NCBI RefSeq assembly: GCF_024807845.1
Contig: NZ_JANUEQ010000001.1
Location: 898,900-962,899, forward strand
Length of the DNA stretch: 64,000 nt
Direction: 5' to 3'
Source of the DNA: Klebsiella sp. BIGb0407
GTDB taxonomy: Bacteria; Pseudomonadota; Gammaproteobacteria; Enterobacterales; Enterobacteriaceae
The notes beneath the pieces were generated by a model. It was not told the origin of the DNA. It saw only the letters and a list, made by a program, of their open reading frames with translations, and did not search any database. Positions 36,677 to 46,514 of this stretch are shown one piece after another. A program made the translations under genes and the position numbers. Within the stretch, counting starts at the first letter, position 1. Each line of letters starts with the position of its first letter.

Positions 36677-37489
36677 ATGGCACGCATTATTGTAGTTACA
36701 TCGGGTAAAGGGGGCGTTGGTAAGACCACGTCTAGCGCAGCCATCGCTACGGGATTGGCTCAGAAGGGACATAAAACTGTCGTTATCGACTTTGATATTG
36801 GCCTGCGTAATCTGGACCTTATTATGGGTTGCGAGCGCCGCGTAGTCTATGATTTTGTTAATGTTATCCAAGGTGATGCAACATTAAATCAGGCGCTGAT
36901 CCGTGATAAACGCACTGAAAATCTCTATATCCTGCCAGCCTCACAAACGCGCGACAAAGACGCACTGACCCGTGACGGCGTCGCCAAGGTGCTGGAAGAC
37001 CTTAAGGCAATGGATTTTGAGTTTATTATTTGTGACTCACCAGCGGGTATCGAAACAGGAGCGCTGATGGCGCTCTATTTCGCTGACGAAGCAATTATTA
37101 CCACCAACCCTGAAGTCTCTTCAGTCCGGGATTCTGACCGTATTCTGGGTATTCTTTCCTCTAAATCATTACGTGCTGAAAAAGGTGAGAGCCCAATAAA
37201 AGAGCACTTACTTCTGACACGTTATAATCCGGGTCGGGTCAGTAAAGGGGATATGCTGAGTATGGAGGATGTGCTGGAAATTCTGCGCATTCCACTAGTG
37301 GGTGTTATCCCTGAAGACCAGTCTGTTCTGCGGGCATCTAACCAGGGTGAGCCTGTAATTCTTGATGCCGAGTCTGACGCAGGTAAAGCCTATGCGGATA
37401 CCATTGAGCGCTTACTCGGAGAAGAACGCCCTTTTCGCTTCATAGAAGAAGAGAAGAAAGGATTCCTCAAACGCCTTTTCGGAGGATAA
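36677..37489 (+). CDS. minD: Septum site-determining ATPase MinD
   Basis: A 270-residue membrane-switch ATPase that recruits MinC and oscillates with MinE. The deviant Walker A is GKGGVGKTT near residue 10, switch II is DSPAGIE, and the C-terminal amphipathic membrane-binding helix is KKGFLKRLFGG. Same length as E. coli MinD. Lies 24 bases after minC and 3 before minE. Confidence 0.98.
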   Translation: MARIIVVTSGKGGVGKTTSSAAIATGLAQKGHKTVVIDFDIGLRNLDLIMGCERRVVYDFVNVIQGDATLNQALIRDKRTENLYILPASQTRDKDALTRDGVAKVLEDLKAMDFEFIICDSPAGIETGALMALYFADEAIITTNPEVSSVRDSDRILGILSSKSLRAEKGESPIKEHLLLTRYNPGRVSKGDMLSMEDVLEILRIPLVGVIPEDQSVLRASNQGEPVILDAESDAGKAYADTIERLLGEERPFRFIEEEKKGFLKRLFGG

Positions 37490-37492
37490 GTT

Positions 37493-37768
37493 ATGGCACT
37501 TTTAGACTTTTTTCTTTCGCGAAAAAAGAGTACTGCTAATATCGCTAAAGAACGTTTGCAGATTATCGTTGCAGAGCGACGTCGGGGTGATAGCGAACCC
37601 CATTATTTACCACAACTGAAACGCGATATTCTGGAAGTCATCTGTAAGTATGTTCAGATAGATCCGGAAATGGTTACCGTTGCGCTGGAACAAAAAGGCG
37701 ATGATATCTCTGTTCTGGAACTGAACGTGACATTGCCTGAGACCGATGAAGTATTGAAGCCTGACTAA
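37493..37768 (+). CDS. minE: Cell division topological specificity factor MinE
   Basis: A 91-residue protein, three longer than E. coli MinE at the C terminus. The N-terminal membrane-targeting part ([12 protein letters not shown]) and the MinD-contact helix ([16 protein letters not shown]) precede the dimerising topological domain. It stimulates MinD ATP hydrolysis and drives the oscillation. Starts 3 bases after minD. Confidence 0.97.
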   Translation: MALLDFFLSRKKSTANIAKERLQIIVAERRRGDSEPHYLPQLKRDILEVICKYVQIDPEMVTVALEQKGDDISVLELNVTLPETDEVLKPD

Positions 37769-37795
37769 GCGACTGTGACTTTATAACGAGTAAAA

Positions 37796-37835
37796 ATAAG
37801 TTACCGGAATACGATTACCGATTCCGGTAACTTAT
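37796..37835. terminator. Bidirectional terminator between minE and rnd
   Basis: ATAAGTTACCGGAAT (37796-37810) and ATTCCGGTAACTTAT (37821-37835) pair perfectly over 15 bp around a 10-base loop, between convergent genes. Confidence 0.85.
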
Positions 37836-37840
37836 CTGTT

Positions 37841-38962
37841 TTAATGGCCTGCCAGCTGCTGATGTAACTTATCAGCCATCAATTCCCTACGCCAGCCGCT
37901 TACCAGTTCCGGCTGTAACGACTGTGGCTTCAATTTCCAGTGCCAGTTCAGTAACTGGTTAATCTGGCGACGAGAAGCCAGCAGTTCCACGCTTAACCCA
38001 CTCGTTTCACTGACGGTTTGAACCGTCGCCTTAATCGCCTTAAATAATCCGCGATAACCCGGCATATCAACCAGATTCACCAGAGGGGCCGGTAGTTCAC
38101 TCTCAGGTAACGCTTCGGCTTCCGCCACCAGAGCTATCAATGTTTTGCCGTGGAAACGGATCTCGGTGCCACTGAGTCCCAAATTAGCCAGTTCACCGAG
38201 AGAGCCTGGCAGATAACGTGCAACCTGCCAGAGATTTTCTTCCCGTATGACAAAATTCACCGCCATATCCCGCTCGCGTGCGCAACGCAGACGCCAGGCG
38301 GCCAGTTTTTTCAGGCATGCCAGCTGACGAGGTCGTAATTGCCAGGCCTGGCTAATCTCACGCCAGGCTTCTTCGGGTGCAAGAATATCCTGACGCCGGG
38401 CCTGCATCAGACGGCATTCACTCAGTGCGGCTTGTAACCAGCCCGCCGTTTCAGCCTCGGCCACCAGTTTGTGGGCAATCGGCAATAAATAGAACACATC
38501 CGCCGCCGCATATTCACACTGGCGCTCTGACAGTGGGCGTGCCAGCCAGTCAGTACGTGACTCGCTTTTATCCAGCGCAATACCGGTGAAGGATTCAACC
38601 AGGGTGGCAAAGCCACAAGACAGAGGCCTGCCGGTGAATGAAGCCAGAATCTGAGTATCAATAAAAGGTTCTGGCATCATGCCGAAGGCATTAAGAAAAA
38701 CTTCCAGATCCTCGCTACCCGCATGTAAGAATTTTTGGATACCGGTGTCCTGTAGCAGCGCTTTAAAGGGAGACCAGTCACTGATTGTCAGGGGATCGAT
38801 CAGTGAAATGGTTTCGCCATCATACATTTGCAACAAGCCAAGTTGCGGATAATAAGTACGTGTACGAACAAACTCGGTATCCAGCGCTAACGCAGGATAC
38901 TGCCGGGCCGCTGCACAAACAGCAGCAAGTCCGGCATCAGTAGTAATCATCTGGTAATTCAA
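37841..38962 (-). CDS. rnd: Ribonuclease D
   Basis: A 373-residue 3'-5' exoribonuclease that trims tRNA and other stable RNA ends. DEDD residues are visible in LALDTEFVRTRTYYP, FIDTQILASF and CEYAAADVFYLL; two HRDC domains fill the C-terminal half (RQLACLKKLAAWRLRCARER). The start is TTG, as in E. coli, giving MNYQMITTDAGL. Downstream of fadD on the same strand, 42 bases apart. Confidence 0.96.
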   Translation of the reverse strand: MNYQMITTDAGLAAVCAAARQYPALALDTEFVRTRTYYPQLGLLQMYDGETISLIDPLTISDWSPFKALLQDTGIQKFLHAGSEDLEVFLNAFGMMPEPFIDTQILASFTGRPLSCGFATLVESFTGIALDKSESRTDWLARPLSERQCEYAAADVFYLLPIAHKLVAEAETAGWLQAALSECRLMQARRQDILAPEEAWREISQAWQLRPRQLACLKKLAAWRLRCARERDMAVNFVIREENLWQVARYLPGSLGELANLGLSGTEIRFHGKTLIALVAEAEALPESELPAPLVNLVDMPGYRGLFKAIKATVQTVSETSGLSVELLASRRQINQLLNWHWKLKPQSLQPELVSGWRRELMADKLHQQLAGH

Positions 38963-39004
38963 ATTCTATTCTCTTAGATTTATGCCCGAAGGCAGACTCT
39001 ACGC

Positions 39005-40690
39005 TTAGACTGTATTGTTACCTGTCACACTCGTCTCGTCACGTAGTTCTCGTCGTAAAATTTTTCCAACATTGGATTTCGGCAATTCAGTACGAAACTC
39101 AATCAATCTTGGTACTTTATAGGCGGTAAGATGGCGTCGGCAAAAGATAATCAGCTCCTGCTCACTGAGGTCAGGCGACTTTTTAACCACGAAAATTTTC
39201 ACGGCTTCACCTGTGACACCCGCAGGGACACCTACTGCCGCCACTTCGAGCACACCTTCGTGTTGCATCACCACTTCTTCAATTTCATTCGGGTAAACGT
39301 TAAAACCGGAGACCAGAATCATATCTTTTTTCCGGTCGATAATACGCATAAAGCCGTTTTCATCTATCTCCACGATATCACCGGTTTGCAGCCAGCCATC
39401 TTTAAGCACTTCTGCAGTGGCTGCGGGTTGCTGCCAGTATCCCAGCATCACCTGCGGGCCTTTAACACAAAGCTCACCCGGTGAGCCGGGAGAGACTTCA
39501 AGGCCATTATCATCAATCAACTTAACATCGGTAGAAGGAACCGGTAAACCAATAGAGCCACTGTGATAATCCATATCATGTGGGTTCGCACTGACTAAAG
39601 GTGAGCTCTCCGTCAGACCGTATCCTTCAAGCAGGAAACGTCCGGTCAGCTTTTCCCAGCGTTCAGCGACCACATGCTGCACCTGCATACCGCCTCCGGC
39701 AGAGAGATGCAGAGAGGAAAAGTCCAGCTGTTGAAAGGCTTTGTTATTCAATAACGCATTAAACAGGGTATTCACGCCGGTCATCGCGGTGAAACGATAT
39801 TTACCCAGTTCTTTCACAAAACCGGGAATATCACGAGGATTGGTAATCAGCAAACTACAGCCGCCAAGTTCAATAAAGAACAGGCAGTTCACCGTCAGGG
39901 CGAAAATGTGATATAGCGGCAGCGGCGTGACCACCAGCTCTTTGCCCTCTTCAAGTAGCGGACCATAGGCCGCTTTCACTTGTTCGAGGTTAGCCAGCAA
40001 ATTGCGATGAGACAGCATCGCGCCTTTAGCCACACCGGTTGTACCGCCGGTATACTGTAAAAAGGCCAGATCGGTACTCACAATATCTGGCTTGAGGTAC
40101 TGCAAATCTTCGCCGCTTTGCAAGGCCTGACGAAATGAAATAGCTCCTGGCAAATGGTATTTTGGCACCATACGCTTGATGTATTTAACCACCAGGTTTA
40201 CCAGCGTACCTTTCGCCAACGAAAGCTCATCACCCAGTCGAGTCAGAATCACATGTTTTACTTGGGTATGACTGACGACTTTTTCGAGCGTATGCGCAAA
40301 ATTAGAGACAATAACAATGGCACTCGCTCCACTGTCACACAACTGGTGCTCCAGCTCACGCGGGGTGTACAGTGGGTTCACATTCACCACCACCATACCG
40401 GCTCGTAAGATGCCAAATAAAGCCACCGGATACTGAAGCAGGTTAGGCATCATTAAGGCAACACGATCGCCTTTTTTCAGCCCCAGCCCTTGCTGTAGAT
40501 ACGCGGCAAATGCCCGACTCCGCTCTTCCAGTTTACGGAAGCTCATGGTTTCACCCATATTGATAAAAGCGGGCTTGTCGGCATAACGTCCAACGGCCTG
40601 TTCAAACATATCAATCAGAGACTGATATCTGTCGGGATTAATTTCTGCCGGTACATCGGCTGGATAGCGCTTAAGCCAGACCTTATTCAA
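39005..40690 (-). CDS. fadD: Long-chain fatty-acid--CoA ligase
   Basis: The membrane-associated acyl-CoA synthetase that activates incoming long-chain fatty acids and gives FadR its acyl-CoA signal. AMP-binding signature [13 protein letters not shown], the [10 protein letters not shown] block, [12 protein letters not shown] and the C-terminal [18 protein letters not shown] are present. I set the start at TTG 40690 ([14 protein letters not shown]): AGAGGTG stands just before it and the length becomes 561, the same as E. coli FadD. An ATG at 40723 adds unrelated residues. Confidence 0.95.
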   Translation of the reverse strand: MNKVWLKRYPADVPAEINPDRYQSLIDMFEQAVGRYADKPAFINMGETMSFRKLEERSRAFAAYLQQGLGLKKGDRVALMMPNLLQYPVALFGILRAGMVVVNVNPLYTPRELEHQLCDSGASAIVIVSNFAHTLEKVVSHTQVKHVILTRLGDELSLAKGTLVNLVVKYIKRMVPKYHLPGAISFRQALQSGEDLQYLKPDIVSTDLAFLQYTGGTTGVAKGAMLSHRNLLANLEQVKAAYGPLLEEGKELVVTPLPLYHIFALTVNCLFFIELGGCSLLITNPRDIPGFVKELGKYRFTAMTGVNTLFNALLNNKAFQQLDFSSLHLSAGGGMQVQHVVAERWEKLTGRFLLEGYGLTESSPLVSANPHDMDYHSGSIGLPVPSTDVKLIDDNGLEVSPGSPGELCVKGPQVMLGYWQQPAATAEVLKDGWLQTGDIVEIDENGFMRIIDRKKDMILVSGFNVYPNEIEEVVMQHEGVLEVAAVGVPAGVTGEAVKIFVVKKSPDLSEQELIIFCRRHLTAYKVPRLIEFRTELPKSNVGKILRRELRDETSVTGNNTV

Positions 40691-40760
40691 AGACACACCT
40701 CTAATCGTACTGTTCATTGTCATCGCACACCTCGGCGCACCACTTCATTAACATTATATT

Positions 40761-40777
40761 AACTCAGCGTACCAGTT
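40761..40777. promoter_or_regulatory. FadR operator upstream of fadD
   Basis: On the minus strand the sequence reads AACTGGTACGCTGAGTT, matching the FadR consensus AACTGGTCnGACCnGTT at the left half and end, and very close to the E. coli fadD operator O-D1 as I recall it. About 70 bases before the fadD start. Confidence 0.65.
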
Positions 40778-40843
40778 TGTTTATTAGCCCGTTCAAAGGT
40801 TGCGAAGCGCATCACTCATTTTTTTATGGGCGAAAATGACAAA

Positions 40844-40867
40844 AAATCACGGGGTGAGCCGTGATTT
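40844..40867 (-). terminator. Terminator downstream of tsaB
   Basis: AAATCACGG (40844-40852) pairs with CCGTGATTT (40859-40867); on the minus strand a T run follows directly. Confidence 0.8.
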
Positions 40868-40974
40868 AAAACAACAAACAACAATAAGTTATCAAAAGAA
40901 GGCCCGACATCTCGAGCCTGAAGCGGATATCTGCTTACTTTATCAGCAGGAGAGCAGAACATGACTTTCGATGG

Positions 40975-41670
40975 TTACTCACGACCAGGCAGTTTTTTCC
41001 AGGTCACTTCATTGCGTAAATAGACAGGTTCTGATTCTTCAACTGCGACCGCTTGTCCGGCGTTAAAAGCCAGAAGAGCCAGAGGTAACATATCTTCTGC
41101 TTCGGGTAAGGTTGTTTCACCGTCACGGATCTGTAACCCACTTTGGCTGGCCATATCAGGCCAGGCCTGCCAGCCCGTGCCGACGATAGCCCACTCACCG
41201 GTTAACCCGGCTAAACGTTCAGCTACCGCATCAGGTTTTAATACCGCTTCACTCGCTTCGCCCTGCCAGACACCCGCCTCATCCCGAACATATTCCGCCC
41301 AGTAGACTTCACCCATGCGGGCATCTATTGCAGCCAGAACCCGAGTGGCTCCGGTACGTCGCCATGCTCCCTGCGCCATGGTTGCCAGCGTCGAGACACC
41401 GACCATTGGCAGTTCAGCGCCAAGAGCAAGCCCTTGGGCAATGCCAATACCAATGCGCACACCCGTAAAGCTTCCCGGCCCACGCCCAAAGGCCAGCACG
41501 TCGATATCCGCTAACCGCGTTTCAGCACGCTCAAGGATTTCCTGCACCATTGGCAGGATACGTTGCGTATGTTCACGCGGGCAGAGTTCAAACTGGGCGT
41601 AACACGCCTCAGGGTCTTGCAGCGCAACAGAACAAGCTTCAGTTGCAGTATCGATGGCTAAAATGCGCAT
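40975..41670 (-). CDS. tsaB: tRNA threonylcarbamoyladenosine biosynthesis protein TsaB
   Basis: A 231-residue ASKHA-fold partner of TsaD/TsaE, needed for t6A at position 37 of ANN-decoding tRNAs. ATG 41670 gives [17 protein letters not shown] as in E. coli; the 15 residues upstream to 41715 are not family sequence. Core blocks are [20 protein letters not shown] and [11 protein letters not shown]. In E. coli, yeaY lies between it and fadD; that gene is absent here. Confidence 0.95.
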   Translation of the reverse strand: MRILAIDTATEACSVALQDPEACYAQFELCPREHTQRILPMVQEILERAETRLADIDVLAFGRGPGSFTGVRIGIGIAQGLALGAELPMVGVSTLATMAQGAWRRTGATRVLAAIDARMGEVYWAEYVRDEAGVWQGEASEAVLKPDAVAERLAGLTGEWAIVGTGWQAWPDMASQSGLQIRDGETTLPEAEDMLPLALLAFNAGQAVAVEESEPVYLRNEVTWKKLPGRE

Positions 41671-41738
41671 GGACTGGCGAGCCTCTGACATAGATAAGTT
41701 CAAAAAACGGCGCATAGTGTATCACAGGTTGATGATAT

Positions 41739-43649
41739 TTACCGTTCAGGGAGGGTGTTAAGGAACGCGACAGCTCGATTAATATCCCGGGTCCGGGGGG
41801 CTGGCGGCAAACTATTAAGAAATACGCCGCCATAGGGCCGCATCACCAGCCGGTTATCACAGATAACAATGACTCCACTATCCTCAACATCACGAATCAA
41901 TCGCCCTACCCCCTGCTTTAGCTGAATCACCGCATCCGGTAGCTGAATATCCGTGAAAGGATCGCCTCCGCGTAACTGGCAGTCTTCCATCCGCGCCTTC
42001 AGTAATGGGTCATCGGGCGAGGTGAAGGGCAGTTTATCGATAATCACCAGTGACAGCGCATCACCCCGAACATCCACCCCTTCCCAGAAGCTACTGGTCG
42101 CCACCAGCAGCGCATTACCCGCCTGAACAAACTGCTCAAGTAACTGCCCTTTGCTGGTTTCACCCTGCAACAATACCGGTAGCGTCATGGTGGCACGAAA
42201 CTGTTCTGCTAAATCGCGCATCATGGCATGCGAGGTGCAGAGCATAAAACAGCGCCCATTATTGGCTTCGATTAGCGGACGTAATAAATTTGCCAGCTGC
42301 TTTGCGCCATGAGGACGATTCGGCTCAGGTAAACCGCGGGGAACACAGAGCAATGCCTGTTTTTCATAGTCGAACGGACTGGCCAGTAACAGGCTTTCCG
42401 CCTGCTCAATGCCGAGGCGCTCGGTGAAATGGCTGAGTTTATCGTTCACCGATAAGGTGGCAGAGGTAAATACCCAGCTGGCTGATTTCTCTCTGATAAC
42501 TTCTTTAAACTTGTCAGCCACGGAAAGCGGCGTTAATGCCAGCGTAAAATGGCGGGCATTGCACTCATACCAGTAGCTATAGCCGGGCTGATTAACCTCT
42601 TTCAGCCGTTTGATGCGCCCGCGATAGATAACCGCCCGTTCAAAGGCTGCATCGAGTAAAGCGGAGCGCCCGAGTGAAAGTTTTGCTACGTCATGACAAA
42701 GCTCAAGGGCATCGTCCAGTAACAGTAACGAACGCTGAATCGCGGGATCCGCCAGTAGGGTACGGAGATTTCCCCGGTAACCCGGATCGCCCAGTTGCAG
42801 GCGAAAATCCTGGGCACGCATTGCCAGGCTGTCGGCACTTTTTTGCAGCTGCTGCACGTCACGGACTTCGGTTCGGTAAGCAATAGAAATATCTTTGGCG
42901 AGGTCGAGAAGCTGTCGGCTGGTCAGTGACTGGCCAAAATACTGGCTGGCAATATCGGGAATTTGATGGGCTTCATCGAAAATCGTGACGTCTACTTCCG
43001 GGATAAGTTCTGCAAAACCGCTCTCTTTTACCACCATATCGGCCAGAAATAAGTGGTGATTGACCACCACTAAATCCGCATCCATCGCTTTTTTACGCGC
43101 CTTGACCACGAAACAGTCTTTATAGACCGGGCAGTCCTGACCGAGGCAGTTGTCATTGGTGCTGGTCACTAACGGCCAGACCGTAGAATCCTCAGCCACC
43201 GCGTTACAACTGCTAATGTCGCCTTCTTCTGTGGCACTGGCCCAATGGCGTAAATGCGCTATATCACTCAGTAATTCCTGCGCCAGACCGCCTCCTGCCA
43301 GCATTTGCTGTTCGAGCCGCTCAAGGCAGAGGTAGTTAGCCCGCCCTTTCAGTAGCGCAATTCGACCGGTAAAAGAGAGTGCGCTGGCAATAGTGGGTAA
43401 ATCACGGGAATAGAGCTGATCTTGCAGCGCTTTAGAACCCGTGGAAATAATAACTTTTTTTCCGGAGCGTAATGCCGGAGCAAGATAAGCGTAGGTTTTA
43501 CCCGTTCCGGTACCCGCTTCTACCACCAGCGTACCGCCCTGGGCAATGGTTTTCGTTACCGCTTCCGCCATCTGCCGTTGCGCTTCGCGTGGCTTAAACC
43601 CCGGAATAACATTCGCCAGCTGGCCATCTTGCGCAAAATCGTCCGTCAC
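41739..43649 (-). CDS. yoaA: DinG-family Fe-S DNA helicase YoaA
   Basis: A 636-residue XPD/DinG-type helicase, the E. coli length. Walker A is EAGTGTGKTYAYLA, the DEAH box is TIFDEAHQIPDIA, motif VI-like region QGVGRLIRDVED. A four-Cys Fe-S cluster domain appears around residues 110-180 (SSCNAVAE, then NCLGQDCPVYKDCFV). In E. coli YoaA works with HolC in tolerance of replication-blocking damage. Confidence 0.95.
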   Translation of the reverse strand: MTDDFAQDGQLANVIPGFKPREAQRQMAEAVTKTIAQGGTLVVEAGTGTGKTYAYLAPALRSGKKVIISTGSKALQDQLYSRDLPTIASALSFTGRIALLKGRANYLCLERLEQQMLAGGGLAQELLSDIAHLRHWASATEEGDISSCNAVAEDSTVWPLVTSTNDNCLGQDCPVYKDCFVVKARKKAMDADLVVVNHHLFLADMVVKESGFAELIPEVDVTIFDEAHQIPDIASQYFGQSLTSRQLLDLAKDISIAYRTEVRDVQQLQKSADSLAMRAQDFRLQLGDPGYRGNLRTLLADPAIQRSLLLLDDALELCHDVAKLSLGRSALLDAAFERAVIYRGRIKRLKEVNQPGYSYWYECNARHFTLALTPLSVADKFKEVIREKSASWVFTSATLSVNDKLSHFTERLGIEQAESLLLASPFDYEKQALLCVPRGLPEPNRPHGAKQLANLLRPLIEANNGRCFMLCTSHAMMRDLAEQFRATMTLPVLLQGETSKGQLLEQFVQAGNALLVATSSFWEGVDVRGDALSLVIIDKLPFTSPDDPLLKARMEDCQLRGGDPFTDIQLPDAVIQLKQGVGRLIRDVEDSGVIVICDNRLVMRPYGGVFLNSLPPAPRTRDINRAVAFLNTLPER

Positions 43650-43778
43650 ATTACCCGCCTTGTTAAATTGCCAGTGATTATGTCAGTCATAGCAAGTTTA
43701 ATCCAGTTACCCTGTAGAACCAGGACAAAGGTTATGGCAGTCTGTGTGCCGTGATTTGTTTACTATCAAGGAGAAACC

Positions 43779-44123
43779 ATGAGCATTACGCGCATAAAAC
43801 CCGAAGACCGTTGGTCTGATGCGGTTATCCATAACCAGACCGTTTATTACACCGGGGTCCCGGAAAATCTGGATGCCGATGCCTACCAGCAAACCGCGAA
43901 TACTCTGGCACAAATCGACCAGCTGCTGGCCTCATTGAAAAGCGATAAAACGCGCATTCTGGATGCCACCATTTTTCTGCCAAACGGTGAAGATTTTGCA
44001 GCCATGAACCGGGCCTGGGATGAATGGGTGGTTGCCGGTCATGCGCCAGTACGATGCACCGTACAGGCGGGATTGATGAATCCACAGTATAAGGTGGAAA
44101 TAAAAATTATCGCTGCACTGTAA
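43779..44123 (+). CDS. yoaB: RidA-family protein YoaB
   Basis: A 114-residue protein of the RidA/YjgF family, whose members deaminate reactive enamine/imine intermediates. Family features are YYTGVPENLDADAYQQTANTL with the central ILDATIFLP and the C-terminal APVRCTVQAGL with the conserved Arg that binds the substrate carboxylate. Divergent from yoaA. Its specific substrate is unknown. Confidence 0.92.
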   Translation: MSITRIKPEDRWSDAVIHNQTVYYTGVPENLDADAYQQTANTLAQIDQLLASLKSDKTRILDATIFLPNGEDFAAMNRAWDEWVVAGHAPVRCTVQAGLMNPQYKVEIKIIAAL

Positions 44124-44143
44124 ATTGTGCAGTAACAGGCCTG

Positions 44144-44332
44144 CTATTCCTCTTCTTCGTCGTCATCTTCAAACATGGCGACAATATGGTCTCCAGTATG
44201 AGTAGCGCGAATTTCATTTGCCACGAGGGTGATTGCTTCGCCGCTACTCATTCCACCACTCATCAACTCTTGAATACGCTCGACCGCTTGTTGCTGCTGC
44301 TCATGACTAAGCGCAGGTAATCCTGAAATCAT
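44144..44332 (-). CDS. yoaH: UPF0181 protein YoaH
   Basis: A 62-residue protein. ATG 44332 follows GGAGG with 8-base spacing and gives [20 protein letters not shown], equivalent to E. coli YoaH; an upstream codon at 44350 would overlap that site. The tail is very acidic ([10 protein letters not shown]). Function unknown. Antisense-facing between yoaB and pabB. Confidence 0.9.
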   Translation of the reverse strand: MISGLPALSHEQQQQAVERIQELMSGGMSSGEAITLVANEIRATHTGDHIVAMFEDDDEEEE

Positions 44333-44385
44333 GTTAAACTCCTCCGACAAGATTGAATGTTGTTATGGTAATCGGTTCCCATTAA

Positions 44386-45750
44386 ATGAAAGCTACCAAA
44401 TCCCCTGTTTTTCATATTCTCCCCTGGCAAACAGATGCCGTACAGCACTACTTTAAAATGCTGTCTCATCAACCTTGGGCGATGATGTTACATTCTGGTT
44501 GCTCTGACCATCCGTACAGTCGTTTTGATATCATGGTCGCAGACCCACGGGCGACACTGGTCACTGAGGGAAAAACAACGACAATAATACGTGAGGGTAT
44601 ATCTGAATCTAGCGACCGTGGGCCTCTGACGCTGCTACAAAATACGCTCGAGAGCTACGGGCTAACCTGCGCCCCACAAACAGACTACCCCTTTTGCGGC
44701 GGTGCGCTGGGATTGCTCGGTTATGATTTAGGCCGTCATTTTGAGACGCTCCCCGAACAGGCAGAAAAAAGTCTGTATACGCCGGATATGGCAGTCGGAA
44801 TTTATGACTGGGCCTTAATCGCGGACAACCAATTGCAGCGTCTGACACTGGTTAGCTGGGGAGATATCAATCAGCGCCTGGCCTATCTTGATTCCCTCAG
44901 TCAGCCATCGCCGACTCCGTTTCATCTGACCAGCGCCTGGCAGTCCAATATGAGCCGTGAGCAGTATGGGGTAAAATTCAATAAAATTCAGGAATATCTG
45001 CGCAGCGGTGACTGTTATCAGGTTAACCTTGCTCAGCGTTTTAGTGCCAGCTACCGGGGTGATGAGTGGCAGGCCTTCGAAAAACTCAATCAGGCGAACC
45101 GTGCACCTTTCAGCGCTTTTTTACGATTACCGGGCAGTGCGATATTAAGTCTGTCGCCGGAACGTTTTGTACGCTTGCAAGATAAACAGATCCAGACCCG
45201 TCCCATAAAAGGCACCTTACCCAGGCTCGCAGATCCCAAATTAGATCGGGAACAAGCGTTGAAACTGGCATCATCCCCGAAAGACCGGGCAGAGAATTTG
45301 ATGATTGTCGATCTGCTGCGTAATGATATTGGCAGAGTCGCGCGGCCTGGTAGTGTCAGAGTGCCGGAGCTCTTTGTGGTCGAGCCCTTTGCCGCGGTGC
45401 ATCACTTAGTCAGCACCATCACAGCCGAGTTACCCGATGACCTGAATGCTTGTGATTTACTCCGGGCAACCTTCCCTGGCGGTTCTATCACCGGAGCACC
45501 AAAAGTACGGGCGATGGAAATTATTGAAGAACTCGAACCGCAGCGGCGTAACGCCTGGTGTGGATCCATCGTCTATATTAGTTTTTGCGGCAATATGGAC
45601 AGCAGTATCACCATTCGAACCCTGACCGCAGAGCAAGGCAAACTTTACTGCTCTGCCGGAGGAGGTATCGTTGCCGACAGCGATGTCAGTGCAGAGTACC
45701 AGGAGACGTTTGACAAAGTGAATCGTATCCTGCCCTTACTGGAGAGTTAA
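44386..45750 (+). CDS. pabB: Aminodeoxychorismate synthase component I
   Basis: A 454-residue enzyme making 4-amino-4-deoxychorismate from chorismate and ammonia (from PabA), the branch to folate. The chorismate-binding domain has IQTRPIKGTLPRLAD with the PIKGT Lys, KDRAENLMIVDLLRNDIGR, FPGGSITGAPKVRAMEII and CSAGGGIVADS. Length matches E. coli. nudL follows with only 3 bases between stop and ATG. Confidence 0.96.
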   Translation: MKATKSPVFHILPWQTDAVQHYFKMLSHQPWAMMLHSGCSDHPYSRFDIMVADPRATLVTEGKTTTIIREGISESSDRGPLTLLQNTLESYGLTCAPQTDYPFCGGALGLLGYDLGRHFETLPEQAEKSLYTPDMAVGIYDWALIADNQLQRLTLVSWGDINQRLAYLDSLSQPSPTPFHLTSAWQSNMSREQYGVKFNKIQEYLRSGDCYQVNLAQRFSASYRGDEWQAFEKLNQANRAPFSAFLRLPGSAILSLSPERFVRLQDKQIQTRPIKGTLPRLADPKLDREQALKLASSPKDRAENLMIVDLLRNDIGRVARPGSVRVPELFVVEPFAAVHHLVSTITAELPDDLNACDLLRATFPGGSITGAPKVRAMEIIEELEPQRRNAWCGSIVYISFCGNMDSSITIRTLTAEQGKLYCSAGGGIVADSDVSAEYQETFDKVNRILPLLES

Positions 45751-45753
45751 TTG

Positions 45754-46335
45754 ATGACGCTGGATAATTTTCTCGCTCGTTTTCAGCTACTACAACCGGA
45801 TTTTCGTCCCCCCGTCAGCCATCAACGTGAAGCCGCGGTACTGGTGCCTATTGTTCGCCGACCTCAGCCCGGACTATTGCTGACTCAGCGCTCGCTGACA
45901 TTGCGTAAGCACCCCGGTGAGGTGGCATTTCCGGGCGGTTCTGCCGATGAGACCGATGAATCATTAATTGCCACTGCACTTCGTGAAACCTATGAAGAGA
46001 TTGCTATCCCACCACAGGCTGTGGAAGTCATTGGTCGTCTGCCCAGTATTGATAGTGTCACTGGATTTCGAGTCACACCGATCATTGGCATTATTTCCCC
46101 TGATGTCCCGCTTCGGGCGAGTGCGGATGAAGTCGCCGCGATTTTTGAAATGCCACTGGAAGAAGCGCTGACGACCGGGCGGTATCACCCTCTGGATATT
46201 CAGCGGCGGAAAATACCGCATCGTGTCTGGCTTTCCTGGTACGAGAGCTATTTTGTCTGGGGGATGACTGCCAGCATTATTCGCACCCTGTCCTTACAGG
46301 TAAACTGCAATACAGATAACACTTTCAGGCGCTAA
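45754..46335 (+). CDS. nudL: Nudix hydrolase NudL (CoA pyrophosphatase type)
   Basis: A 193-residue Nudix enzyme. The Nudix box is [20 protein letters not shown] followed by EEI, preceded by [11 protein letters not shown], the UPF0035 mark of CoA-cleaving members. It probably hydrolyses CoA derivatives to phosphopantetheine and ADP. ATG 45754 is used and not TTG 45751, which directly abuts the pabB stop. Confidence 0.92.
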   Translation: MTLDNFLARFQLLQPDFRPPVSHQREAAVLVPIVRRPQPGLLLTQRSLTLRKHPGEVAFPGGSADETDESLIATALRETYEEIAIPPQAVEVIGRLPSIDSVTGFRVTPIIGIISPDVPLRASADEVAAIFEMPLEEALTTGRYHPLDIQRRKIPHRVWLSWYESYFVWGMTASIIRTLSLQVNCNTDNTFRR

Positions 46336-46514
46336 ACTGGACTATATTAAGTAGATGTTTTGATCACTTTTTGTTGATATTAGGTGATTTATGCTAACGG
46401 ATTAGTTTAATTCATGTGAATAGTTTACCTGTGTAACCAATAAATTTTTAAACTATGACATAGCAATTTCAAAGCATCATGTTCGGTGACGGACGCCTTA
46501 AGAGGAGTTTTACT

